From the NCBI RefSeq assembly GCF_001544075.1, contig NZ_BCNT01000004.1:186001-250000 (forward strand): a stretch of 64,000 bases of DNA, read 5' to 3'. This DNA comes from Comamonas terrae (GTDB lineage Bacteria > Pseudomonadota > Gammaproteobacteria > Burkholderiales > Burkholderiaceae_C). The position numbers and the translations under genes were made by a program. The notes below the pieces were generated by a model. It did not search any database. It had not been told where the DNA came from and was given only the letters and a program-made list of their open reading frames with translations. How positions within the stretch are numbered: position 1 is the first letter of the stretch; the number at the start of each line of letters is the position of its first letter. This document shows positions 42,227 through 50,190 of this stretch, in pieces.

Positions 42227-43885
42227 TCAAACGCGATTGAAATCAAAGCCGGCTTTTTGTCCGGTGCCGTAAAGCTTTAAGGCGCCTTTTTCGCCCACGG
42301 CATTGGGGCGGTTGAAGATCCAGTTCTGCCAGGCCGACAGGCGTCCGAAGATGCGCGTGACCATGTTTTCCTTGCCGGCAAAGCGCAGGTTGGCCTCGAG
42401 GCCCGTGAGCGCATCGGGCGACATGGCGGCGCGCTCCTCGATGGCGATGCGGATCTCGTCCTCCCAGTCGATATCGTCGAGCGCCGCGGTGACCAGGCCC
42501 AGCTGCTGGGCCGCATCGCCGTCCAGCGCCCGGCCCACGGCGGCGCGCGCGGCTTCCAGCGGCGCGGCTTCTTCGTAGAAGCGGCGCTGCAGGCGGCTCT
42601 GGTCGTTGACCAGGGGCAGCAGGCCGAAATTGAATTCGTCCAGCACCAGGGTGGGCTGGCGCCCGGGCTCGTCGGGCAGCACCAGCATGTAGGCGCGGTC
42701 GGCGCAGAAGGCCAGCTCGGCCAGCACGCCGGCAAAGCAGGAGCCGGGCTCGATCAGCGCGAACAGCGAGCGCGAGGACACGTCCAGGCGCGCCAGCGTG
42801 CGGCGCAGCAGGCCTATGGTCTCGCGCACCAGCCAGTGGTCCCGGTGGGCCAGCAGGACCTGGTCGGCGGCCAGCACGGCGGCCGCATCGCCCTCGGTCC
42901 TGAGGATCCAGGTGCCTATGTCCGGCTCGTTGGTGCGCAGGTGCAGGATGGCGTCGTCCAGTTCGCGGCCCATGGCCAGCGGCCACCAGGCGGCGCCGGC
43001 CTGCGCGATGGCGTCGATGTCCCCGGGCTGCGGGCCCTGCGGCGCCCTGACCGTGACGGTGGCGCTGCGCTTGGCGCGGTCGATCTCCACGGCCACATGC
43101 CGATAGCCCAGGCTGGCGTCGCCGAGTTCGCGCTCGATGCGGGTCAGCGCAATGCCCTTGGCCGAGGCGGGGCGCTGGCTGGTTGCGGCCAGCTTCTGCG
43201 CGTGCTGCTCCACGGTCGCGGCAAATTGCGCGGGCTTGGCCACCGCATCGACCAGGCGCCAGTCCACGGCGCGCTGGCCGCGCACGCCTTCCACGCTGGT
43301 GCAGAAGATGTCGGCCAGGTCGTGGCGCACATGGCGCTTGTCGGTCACGCGCGTCAGCCCGCCCGTGCCGGGCAGCACGCCCAGCAGCGGCACCTCGGGC
43401 AGGGAGACGGAGGAGGAGCGGTCGTCGATCAGCACGATCTCGTCGCAGGCCAGGGCCAGCTCATAGCCGCCGCCCGCGCAGGCGCCGTTGACTGCGGCGA
43501 CGAACTTGAGGCCGTCGTGCCTGGAGCTGTCCTCGATGCCGTTGCGGGTCTCGTTCGTGAACTTGCAGAAGTTCACCTTCCAGGCATGCGAGGAAACGCC
43601 GAGCATGAAGATGTTGGCGCCCGAGCAGAAGATGCGCTCCTTGCCGCTGGTGACGATGACGCTTTTGACCTCGGGATGCTCGAAGCGGATGCGGTTGAGC
43701 GCATCGTGCAGCTCGATGTCCACGCCCAGGTCGTAGCTGTTGAGCTTGAGCTTGTAGCCGGGGCGTATGCCGCCGTCCTCGGCGATGTCCAGCTTCATGC
43801 GTGCAACCGGCCCGTCCACTTCAAACGACCAATGGCGGTACTGGCTGGGTTCGGTGCGGTAGTCGACGAGGGATTGCTGCTGCAT
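42227..43885 (-). CDS. boxC: 2,3-epoxybenzoyl-CoA dihydrolase BoxC
   Basis: A 552-residue crotonase-family ring-opening enzyme that hydrolyses the epoxide to 3,4-dehydroadipyl-CoA semialdehyde and formate. The first half shows the crotonase oxyanion region ERIFCSGANIFML and CAGGGYELALACDEIVLID; the second half is a more distant crotonase copy, as usual for BoxC. It is first of the boxCBA run. The region upstream carries a GCACAATTATGCA motif shared with the divergent boxR promoter. The start MQQQSLVDYR is the only one that leaves the N-terminus intact. Confidence 0.97.
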   Translation of the reverse strand: MQQQSLVDYRTEPSQYRHWSFEVDGPVARMKLDIAEDGGIRPGYKLKLNSYDLGVDIELHDALNRIRFEHPEVKSVIVTSGKERIFCSGANIFMLGVSSHAWKVNFCKFTNETRNGIEDSSRHDGLKFVAAVNGACAGGGYELALACDEIVLIDDRSSSVSLPEVPLLGVLPGTGGLTRVTDKRHVRHDLADIFCTSVEGVRGQRAVDWRLVDAVAKPAQFAATVEQHAQKLAATSQRPASAKGIALTRIERELGDASLGYRHVAVEIDRAKRSATVTVRAPQGPQPGDIDAIAQAGAAWWPLAMGRELDDAILHLRTNEPDIGTWILRTEGDAAAVLAADQVLLAHRDHWLVRETIGLLRRTLARLDVSSRSLFALIEPGSCFAGVLAELAFCADRAYMLVLPDEPGRQPTLVLDEFNFGLLPLVNDQSRLQRRFYEEAAPLEAARAAVGRALDGDAAQQLGLVTAALDDIDWEDEIRIAIEERAAMSPDALTGLEANLRFAGKENMVTRIFGRLSAWQNWIFNRPNAVGEKGALKLYGTGQKAGFDFNRV

Positions 43886-43933
43886 GGCGGGCCTCTTGAA
43901 GATGAAAAATAGTGCAGTTGCTATCGGGTGTAG

Positions 43934-43946
43934 GCACAATTATGCA
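43934..43946. promoter_or_regulatory. Candidate BoxR operator upstream of boxC
   Basis: GCACAATTATGCA differs at only two central positions from GCACAATATTGCA at 45490, in the boxR/boxD control region. On the minus strand it includes CATAAT, a fair -10 element, 53-58 bp from the boxC start. Further TGCA-type words follow at 43960-43990. Binding by BoxR is inference. Confidence 0.55.
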
Positions 43947-44149
43947 GAGTTGCCCAAAAAATGCACGCGGATTTAGGCATTATTTTGCATGTTTCATCGA
44001 TTCCAAGGGTAAATGCCTATGCGCGGACGTCGCCGTGCCGGAGTGTGAAGGCGAGGCGCCGGACGCAGGCAGGCGCAAGCTGCCGCCATGGTTTCATGGC
44101 GGCGAACAAGCGGAATGCGGAAGGCGGGCGTCCCGGCCGGCAGGAAGCC

Positions 44150-44222
44150 GGCTTCAGGCTGCTCCAGAAAATGGAGCGCGTGGCGCTTTCCAGGCATGGG
44201 CTGGAGGCCAGAATGGCTTGAG
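44150..44222. repeat. R1 dispersed hairpin repeat, copy 4
   Basis: GGCTGCTCCAGAAAATGGAG, then GCGTGGCGCTTTCCAG and GGGCTGGAGGCCAGAA. It lies between the small Cys-rich gene and the boxC control region. The rest of the 397-bp gap from 43886 to 44282 holds the boxC promoter area (43886-43990) and no gene I can support. Confidence 0.6.
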
Positions 44223-44282
44223 CCGGGGAGGCCGTGCCCGGATTGCCGGCGCCGGCTGCTGCCGGTGGGCCGCTGCGTGCAG

Positions 44283-44474
44283 TCAGGCGGCGGCTTCGGG
44301 ATGGCGCTGCAGCCACTGCGCGAGCTGCTGGCGGTACTGCCGCATTTCCTCGGCATAGCAGTCGTACACGCAGGGGTCGCAGCCGCTTTCGCAGCATTCG
44401 TTGGGCTGCGGCGCTTCGGGCGGAACGGGGCGCGGATCGTCGGCCATGCCGGGCTGGAGGGTGTTCATGGTCAT
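44283..44474 (-). CDS. Small Cys-rich protein, oxidoreductase-like domain
   Basis: A 63-residue protein with CCESGCDPCVYDCY, a four- to five-cysteine cluster that matches the short 'oxidoreductase-like' N-terminal domain found alone or ahead of reductases; it may hold a metal or Fe-S centre. The ATG overlaps the boxR stop codon by 4 bp (ATGA), so the two are coupled and probably co-transcribed. A later Met (third residue) is an alternative start. It is too short for most gene finders, but the Cys motif and the coupling argue that it is real. Confidence 0.7.
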   Translation of the reverse strand: MTMNTLQPGMADDPRPVPPEAPQPNECCESGCDPCVYDCYAEEMRQYRQQLAQWLQRHPEAAA

Positions 44475-45385
44475 GCCGCCGTGATCCGGCGCAGCTCCTC
44501 GAAGCTTTGCTGCAGCGTCTTGCCGCTGGTGTCGAGCCGGTGGTCGGCCTTGGAATAGAAGGCGGCGCGGCCGTCGAGGATGCGCCGCAGGTCGTCCATG
44601 GCTTCGGGGTTGGCGGCCATGGGGCGCGTGTCGCCCTGGGCGATGACGCGGCCCATGTGTTCCTCGGGATCGGCCTGCAGCCAGACCGTGGTGCAGTGGG
44701 TCAGCAGCTCGTTGAAGGTGGCGGGGTCGGAAACGATGCCGCCCGGCGTGGCGATCACCACGTCGCTGTAGATCTGCACGGCTTCCTCGAGCGCGCGGCG
44801 CTCGTAGCGGCGGTAGGCGCCGGCGCCGTAGAGGTCGTAGATCTCGCGCACGCTGCAGCCGGCCACGCGTTCGATCTCCTGGTTGAGTTCCAGGAACGGC
44901 ACCTGCAGCTGCTCGGCCAGCATGCGGCCCAGCGTGGACTTGCCGGCGCCGCGCAGGCCGATCAGCGCGATGCGCGAATGGCGGTGGGCATCGCCGCCGG
45001 GCGCCGTGCCCAGGATTTCCCCGGCCGCCATGCGCACGCGCTTGAGGTCTTCCTCGCTGCGGTTTTCCAGCAGCTCGCGCAGCAGCAGCCATTCGGCGCT
45101 GGAGGTGGTCACATCGCCGAGCAGTTCGGCCATGGAGCACTGCAGGGCCTGTGCGATCTGGTGCAGCACGAGGATGGAGACATTGCCCGTCCCGTATTCC
45201 AGATTGGCCAGGTGGCGCTCGGAAACCTGTGCCGTGACGGCCAGATTGCGGCGGGTCAGCCCCCGGCGCGCGCGCAGCTCGCGCACGCGCTCTCCCAGCG
45301 CCTGCAGCACCAGGCTTTTGCCGGCTTCGGCCGGGGTGGCCGCCCCCTCGCTGCCGGCCTCCGATGCAATCTCAAACTGATCCAT
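44471..45385 (-). CDS. boxR: Transcriptional repressor BoxR (HTH plus shikimate kinase-like domain)
   Basis: A 304-residue two-domain regulator. Residues about 35-90 are a Cro/CI-type HTH (RRGLTRRNLAVTAQVSERHL). From about 135 there is a shikimate-kinase-like domain with Walker A GLRGAGKSTLGRML that senses benzoyl-CoA in the BoxR/BzdR family. It represses the box genes until benzoyl-CoA accumulates. The start MDQFEIAS lies 54 bp from the GCAATATATTGC palindrome in the control region shared with the divergent unit. Confidence 0.96.
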   Translation of the reverse strand: MDQFEIASEAGSEGAATPAEAGKSLVLQALGERVRELRARRGLTRRNLAVTAQVSERHLANLEYGTGNVSILVLHQIAQALQCSMAELLGDVTTSSAEWLLLRELLENRSEEDLKRVRMAAGEILGTAPGGDAHRHSRIALIGLRGAGKSTLGRMLAEQLQVPFLELNQEIERVAGCSVREIYDLYGAGAYRRYERRALEEAVQIYSDVVIATPGGIVSDPATFNELLTHCTTVWLQADPEEHMGRVIAQGDTRPMAANPEAMDDLRRILDGRAAFYSKADHRLDTSGKTLQQSFEELRRITAA

Positions 45386-45438
45386 AAAGCTCCCCAAGAC
45401 GGCGTGAATCATAAACAGTCGGGGTTAACACCAGTCAT

Positions 45439-45450
45439 GCAATATATTGC
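45439..45450. promoter_or_regulatory. Palindrome in the boxR divergent control region
   Basis: GCAATATATTGC is a perfect 12-bp palindrome directly upstream of the -35 element of the rightward promoter. It shares GCAATAT/ATATTGC wording with the candidate operators. Confidence 0.55.
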
Positions 45451-45479
45451 TTGACACTGCATTGTGACCTATCTATCTT
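45451..45479 (+). promoter_or_regulatory. Promoter of the DUF4863-boxD-ligase-transporter unit
   Basis: TTGACA at 45451-45456, a 17-bp spacer and TATCTT at 45474-45479 form a good sigma-70 promoter, 81 bp before the DUF4863 start. The candidate operator at 45490 covers the expected transcription start. Confidence 0.6.
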
Positions 45480-45489
45480 TCGATTGCAC

Positions 45490-45510
45490 GCACAATATTG
45501 CATGTTGTGC
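45490..45510. promoter_or_regulatory. Candidate BoxR operator at the divergent promoter
   Basis: GCACAATATTGCA begins an inverted repeat GCACAA-N9-TTGTGC. It lies just after the -10 of the rightward promoter, a position that suits repression, and its 13-bp core recurs upstream of boxC. Confidence 0.58.
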
Positions 45511-45560
45511 GCCCGATATCAATCGCCGCAGGCTATCGCCCTGCGTCCCAGGAGACTGAG

Positions 45561-46070
45561 ATGGACGCGTGCTCCCTCCGTATTTCCCAGCAGGTTTTCC
45601 ACGATCTGGTGGCCGAAGTGGCCCGCGGCATGGCGGGCCGGCCGCTGGACGCGGACCTGCAGGACTGGCTGAACACGCACTATGGTGCACAGACCCCGCA
45701 TTACGCCGCATTGCGCCAGGCCTGCGCCACGGGGGTAGATCAAGGCTGGCTGTGTTCGCGTGAAAACGGCGGCATTCGCTGGGGGCGCGTGCACGAGGCC
45801 AGCGAGGCGCTGGGCGGCTTTTCGGTGGATGTGGTGGAAATGGACGGGGCGGCCGACCGCGGCATTGCGGGCCCCCACCATAGCCATCCGCTGGGCGAGG
45901 TGGACCTGATCCTGCCGCTGGACGAGGGCGCGCTGTTCGACGGCCACGGCGCTGGCTGGTGTGTCTACGGCCCGGGCAGCGCCCACAGCCCCACGGTGAG
46001 CGAAGGCGCGGCCCGCGTGCTGTACCTGCTGCCCCAGGGGCAGATCCAGTTCACGCGCCGCGCCGCCTGA
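45561..46070 (+). CDS. DUF4863 family protein
   Basis: A 169-residue cytosolic protein. The C-terminal half has a cupin-like His set: GPHHSHPLGEVDLILPL and GPGSAHSPTV. The family includes 4-hydroxylaminobenzoate lyase (PnbB) of nitrobenzoate degradation and occurs with box genes. As first gene of the unit with boxD and the benzoate ligase it may handle a benzoate derivative or intermediate; its function here is not established. AGGAGA stands 8 bp before the ATG. Confidence 0.82.
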   Translation: MDACSLRISQQVFHDLVAEVARGMAGRPLDADLQDWLNTHYGAQTPHYAALRQACATGVDQGWLCSRENGGIRWGRVHEASEALGGFSVDVVEMDGAADRGIAGPHHSHPLGEVDLILPLDEGALFDGHGAGWCVYGPGSAHSPTVSEGAARVLYLLPQGQIQFTRRAA

Positions 46071-46107
46071 GCGGCGGCCTCAGATTCCCTCCATTCCCCT
46101 CATCGCC

Positions 46108-47661
46108 ATGACGGAACTCCTTGCCAACCATGTCTGCGGCCGCTGGCAGGCCGGCACCGGCCCGGGCAGCGTGCTGCGCGACCCCGTGCGGGGCAGCGCA
46201 CTGGTGCGCGTGGACGCCACCGGGCTGGATCTGCCGGCCGCCTTTGACTATGCCCGCGAGACCGGCGGCGCGGCCCTGCGCGCACTGAGCTATGCCCAGC
46301 GCGCCAAACTGCTGGCCGATGCGGCCGGCGTGCTGCAGGCGGGCCGCGATGCCTATTACGCAATTTCCACGGCCAACTCGGGCACCGTGAAGAGCGACAC
46401 GGCCGTCGACGTGGACGGCGCCATCTACACGCTGGGCCAGTACGCCAGATGGGGCGCGGCGCTGGGCGATGCCCGCCATCTGGCCGACGGCGAGGCGGTG
46501 GCGCTGGCCCGCGACGGCGTGTTCCAGTCCCGGCACATCCAGGTGCCGGCGCGCGGCGTGGCGCTGTTCATCAACGCCTTCAACTTCCCAGCCTGGGGGC
46601 TGTGGGAAAAGGCCGCGCCCGCGCTGCTGTCGGGCGTGCCGGTCATCGTCAAGCCCGCCACGGCCACGGCCTGGCTCACGCAGCGCATGGTCCGCGACGT
46701 GGTGGAGGCCGGCATTGTGCCGCCCGGCGCGCTGTCGGTGATCTGCGGCAGCGCGGCCGGACTCATGGACCAGCTGCAGCCCTGGGACATGGTCTCCTTC
46801 ACGGGCTCGGCCGAGACCGCTGCCGCGATCCGCGGCCATGCAGCCGTGGCGCGCCACGCGGTGCGCAGCAATATCGAGGCCGACAGCATCAACAGCGCGC
46901 TGCTGCTGCCCGGCCACGGGCCCGACAGCGAGGCCGTGCGCCTGCTGGCGCGCGAAGTGGCGCGCGAGATGACGGTCAAGTCCGGCCAGAAGTGCACGGC
47001 CATACGCCGCGTCTTCGTGCCCGGGGCGCTGTACGACGCCGTGGCCCAGGCGATTGGCGCACAGCTGGCCGAGGTCGCCGTGGGCGATCCGCGCAGCGAG
47101 GGCGTGCGCATGGGCTCTCTGGTCAGCCGCGAGCAGTACGACAGCGTGCAGAAGGGCCTGGCCGGGCTGATGGCGCACACGGATGTGCTGCACGACGGCC
47201 GCAGGCGCGCCCTGGTGGATGCGGATCCGGCCGTGGCCGCCTGTGCCCGGCCCGTGCTGCTGGGCACGCGCAGCCCCGATGCGGCGTCCCTGGTGCACGA
47301 CATGGAAGTCTTCGGGCCGGTGGCCACGCTCATGCCCTACCGCGACCTCGCGCACGGGCTGGCGCTGGCCCGCCGCGGCCAGGGTTCGCTGGTGGCCTCG
47401 CTGTACGGCGAAGACCCGGCAGCGCTGGCGGCCGCGGCCGCCGACCTGGCCGCCAGCCACGGCCGCGTGCATGTGGTCACGCCCGAGGTGGGCAGGACCC
47501 ATACGGGCCACGGCAATGTGATGCCGCAGTCCCAGCACGGCGGGCCCGGGCGCGCCGGCGGCGGCAGCGAGCTGGGCGGCCTGCGCGCGCTGGACTTCTA
47601 CCACCGCAAGGCGGCCGTGCAGGCCAGCCCTGCCGTGCTGCAGGCCCTCGTCCCGGCCTGA
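46108..47661 (+). CDS. boxD: 3,4-dehydroadipyl-CoA semialdehyde dehydrogenase BoxD
   Basis: A 517-residue aldehyde dehydrogenase related to the PaaZ N-terminal domain. It oxidises the BoxC product to 3,4-dehydroadipyl-CoA. FINAFNFPAWGLWEKAAPAL and VIVKPATATAWLTQ form the NADP site, SFTGSAETA the Gly motif, and the catalytic Cys is in VKSGQKCTAIRR. The lack of a MaoC-type hydratase domain distinguishes it from PaaZ. It is 37 bp after the DUF4863 gene and 76 bp before the ligase gene. Confidence 0.94.
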   Translation: MTELLANHVCGRWQAGTGPGSVLRDPVRGSALVRVDATGLDLPAAFDYARETGGAALRALSYAQRAKLLADAAGVLQAGRDAYYAISTANSGTVKSDTAVDVDGAIYTLGQYARWGAALGDARHLADGEAVALARDGVFQSRHIQVPARGVALFINAFNFPAWGLWEKAAPALLSGVPVIVKPATATAWLTQRMVRDVVEAGIVPPGALSVICGSAAGLMDQLQPWDMVSFTGSAETAAAIRGHAAVARHAVRSNIEADSINSALLLPGHGPDSEAVRLLAREVAREMTVKSGQKCTAIRRVFVPGALYDAVAQAIGAQLAEVAVGDPRSEGVRMGSLVSREQYDSVQKGLAGLMAHTDVLHDGRRRALVDADPAVAACARPVLLGTRSPDAASLVHDMEVFGPVATLMPYRDLAHGLALARRGQGSLVASLYGEDPAALAAAAADLAASHGRVHVVTPEVGRTHTGHGNVMPQSQHGGPGRAGGGSELGGLRALDFYHRKAAVQASPAVLQALVPA

Positions 47662-47737
47662 AAACCGGGCATGGACCCGGCCGCAGAGCCGGGCCGCAAC
47701 CACACGTGCGCGGCAGCGGTGCGGCGCAAGGAGACAC

Positions 47738-49327
47738 ATGATGATCGACCTGGACCAGTCCTTCAACTTTGCGCAGCATCTGTTCGAGACCAACCGCGGG
47801 CGGGCCGGCAAGACGGCCTATACCGACGACCACGGCACGCTCAGCTACGGCGAGCTGGAAGACCGGGCGCGGCGCCTGGCCCAGGGGCTGCTGGCAGCGG
47901 GCATCCACCGCGAGGAGCGCGTGCTGCTGGTCATGCACGACATGCGCGAATGGGCCGTGTGCTTTCTGGGCGCCATGTATGCGGGCGTGGTGCCGGTGGC
48001 GGTCAACACGCTGCTGACGGCCGGCGACTATGCCTACATGCTCGAGCATAGCCGGGCCCAGGCCGTGCTGACCAACGGAGCCATGCTGCCCGTGCTGCGG
48101 CAGGCGCTGGACGGCGCCCGGCACGAGGCGGCCCGCATCTGGGTCGCGCATCCCGAGGAAGCCGGGACGCAGCTGCCCGCCGGCTGCGAGCCGCTGCAGC
48201 CCTGGCTGGATAGCCAGCAGCCGCTGGCGCAGCCGGCCGCCACGCGCGGGGACGACCCGGGCTTCTGGCTGTACTCGTCGGGCTCCACGGGCAAGCCCAA
48301 GGGCGCGGTGCACACGCATGCCAATCCCTACTGGACCGCCGAGCTGTACGGCAAGCCCGTGCTGGGCCTGACGGAAAGCGATGTCTGCTTCTCGGCTGCC
48401 AAGCTCTACTTCGCCTACGGCCTGGGCAATGCGCTGACCTTTCCGCTCAGCGTGGGCGCCAGCGTGGTGCTGATGGCCGAGCGGCCCACGCCCGATGCCA
48501 TCTTCGAGCGCTGGATGCGGCACCGGCCCACGGTGTTCTTCGGTGCGCCCACGGGGTTTGCGGGCATGCTGGCCTCGCCGCGCCTGCCGGCGCGCGAACA
48601 GGTCAGCCTGCGCATGTGCTCGTCGGCTGGCGAGGCGCTGCCGGCCGACATCGCCCGGCGCTTCAAGGCGCATTTCGGCGCCGACATCGTGGACGGCATA
48701 GGTTCGACCGAGATGCTGCACATCTTCATCTCCAACCGGCCGGGTGACATACGCTACGGCACCACGGGCCGGCCCGTGCCCGGCTACGAAGTGCAGCTGC
48801 GCGGCGAGGATGGCAGTCCGGTGGCCGATGGCGAGATCGGCGACCTCTACATCAGGGGCCCGAGCACGGCGCTGATGTACTGGCGCAACCGCGAAAAGAC
48901 GCGCGACACCTTCCAGGGCGGCTGGCTCAAGAGCGGCGACAAATACGTGCGCGACGCCGACGGCTACTACACCTATGCGGGCCGCAGCGACGACATGCTC
49001 AAGGTCAGCGGCATCTATGTCTCGCCGTTCGAGGTGGAGGCCACGCTGCAGCAGCATCCGGCCGTGCTCGAGGCCGCGGTCATCGGCAAGACCGATGCCG
49101 ACGGCCTGGTCAAGACCAAGTCCTTCGTGGTGCTCAAGAGCGGCTGCAGCGCGACCGAGCAGGAGCTCAAGGCCTTCGTCAAGGAGCGCCTGGCGCCCTA
49201 CAAATATCCGCGTTTCATCGAGTTCGTGGACGAGCTGCCCAAGACGGCCACCGGCAAGATCCAGCGCTTTCGCCTGCGCGAACAGGAAGCCCGCCATGAC
49301 GCAAAAACCGAGGCAAAAGCGGTTTGA
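47738..49327 (+). CDS. bclA: Benzoate-CoA ligase
   Basis: A 529-residue AMP-forming ligase that makes benzoyl-CoA, the entry to the box pathway. The phosphate loop is YSSGSTGKPKGAVHTHAN, the A5 motif DGIGSTEMLHIF, and the C-terminal catalytic Lys is in PKTATGKIQRF. FFGAPTGFAGML and KLYFAYGLGNALTFPL match benzoate-CoA ligases. GGAGACACAT precedes the first of two adjacent Met codons. It is followed 41 bp later by an alpha/beta hydrolase gene. Confidence 0.95.
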   Translation: MMIDLDQSFNFAQHLFETNRGRAGKTAYTDDHGTLSYGELEDRARRLAQGLLAAGIHREERVLLVMHDMREWAVCFLGAMYAGVVPVAVNTLLTAGDYAYMLEHSRAQAVLTNGAMLPVLRQALDGARHEAARIWVAHPEEAGTQLPAGCEPLQPWLDSQQPLAQPAATRGDDPGFWLYSSGSTGKPKGAVHTHANPYWTAELYGKPVLGLTESDVCFSAAKLYFAYGLGNALTFPLSVGASVVLMAERPTPDAIFERWMRHRPTVFFGAPTGFAGMLASPRLPAREQVSLRMCSSAGEALPADIARRFKAHFGADIVDGIGSTEMLHIFISNRPGDIRYGTTGRPVPGYEVQLRGEDGSPVADGEIGDLYIRGPSTALMYWRNREKTRDTFQGGWLKSGDKYVRDADGYYTYAGRSDDMLKVSGIYVSPFEVEATLQQHPAVLEAAVIGKTDADGLVKTKSFVVLKSGCSATEQELKAFVKERLAPYKYPRFIEFVDELPKTATGKIQRFRLREQEARHDAKTEAKAV

Positions 49328-49368
49328 TCCCAGCAGGGACGGGCGCTGACTGCTATGGATTCAAGACC

Positions 49369-50190
49369 ATGATGCCGCAAGCTGCAATCACCGGCGCTGC
49401 CGAGCGCGTGCGCATTCCCTGGCGCGGCCGCCAGGTGGAGATCGAATACCAGTGGCTGGAGGCGGACCGCCCCGACGCGCCGGTGATGATCTTTCTGCAC
49501 GAGGGCCTGGGATCGCTGGCCATGTGGAAGGACTTTCCCGCCCGGGTCTGCCGTGCTGCGGGACTGCGCGGCCTGGTCTATTCGCGCCCCGGCTACGGCA
49601 ACTCCACGCCGCGCCCGCCCGAAGAGGCCTGGGCGGCCGACTTCATGCACCGCCAGGCCTACGAGGTGCTGCCCGCGCTGCGCGAAGCCCTGGGCCTGGC
49701 ACGGCCGGCCTGGCTGCTGGGCCATAGCGACGGCGGCTCGATCGCGCTGCTGCATGCGGCGCGCTTTCCGGAGCTGACGGCCGGCACGGTGCTGATGGCG
49801 CCGCATGTGATGGTCGAGGACATTTCCGTGGCCAGCATTGCCAGGGCCGCCGAGGCCTACCGCCAAGGCGGCCTGCGCGAGCGGCTGGCGCGCTACCACG
49901 CCGATGTGGATTCGGCCTTCGGCGCCTGGGCCGGCATCTGGCTGGACCCCGCCTTCCGCCGCTGGAACATCGAGGCCGAGGCCGCCGGCCTGCGCAGCCC
50001 CACGCTGGCAATCCAGGGCCTGGACGACGAATACGGCACGCTGGAGCAAGTAAGGGCAATTGCTCGTATTGCTTTAAGTGTCAAGTTGTTAGAGTTGCCG
50101 GCGTGTGGCCATTCGCCCCACCGCGACCAGCCGCTACAGGTGACAGAGAGCATTCGGCAATTCATCCAAACCTCGAGGAGACAAGCATGA
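49369..50190 (+). CDS. Alpha/beta hydrolase of the box cluster
   Basis: A 273-residue alpha/beta hydrolase with nucleophile Ser in LGHSDGGSIA, oxyanion turn LHEGLGSLAMW, acid Asp in GLDDEYG and His in ACGHSPHRD. Box clusters of betaproteobacteria often include such a gene; a role as esterase or thioesterase that clears a dead-end CoA ester or takes in benzoyl esters is possible but unproven. Its stop overlaps the next gene by 4 bp. Codons between about 50047 and 50096 are unusually AT-rich compared with the rest. Confidence 0.85.
   Translation: MMPQAAITGAAERVRIPWRGRQVEIEYQWLEADRPDAPVMIFLHEGLGSLAMWKDFPARVCRAAGLRGLVYSRPGYGNSTPRPPEEAWAADFMHRQAYEVLPALREALGLARPAWLLGHSDGGSIALLHAARFPELTAGTVLMAPHVMVEDISVASIARAAEAYRQGGLRERLARYHADVDSAFGAWAGIWLDPAFRRWNIEAEAAGLRSPTLAIQGLDDEYGTLEQVRAIARIALSVKLLELPACGHSPHRDQPLQVTESIRQFIQTSRRQA

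Noticed and set aside
44471-45385. Shikimate kinase (AroK) for the boxR gene
   Set aside because: The kinase-like domain is fused to an N-terminal HTH and lies in the box cluster, which is the BoxR/BzdR architecture.
46108-47661. PaaZ (phenylacetate ring-opening) for the aldehyde dehydrogenase
   Set aside because: The protein is 517 residues and lacks the C-terminal hydratase domain; the context is box, so BoxD is the better call.
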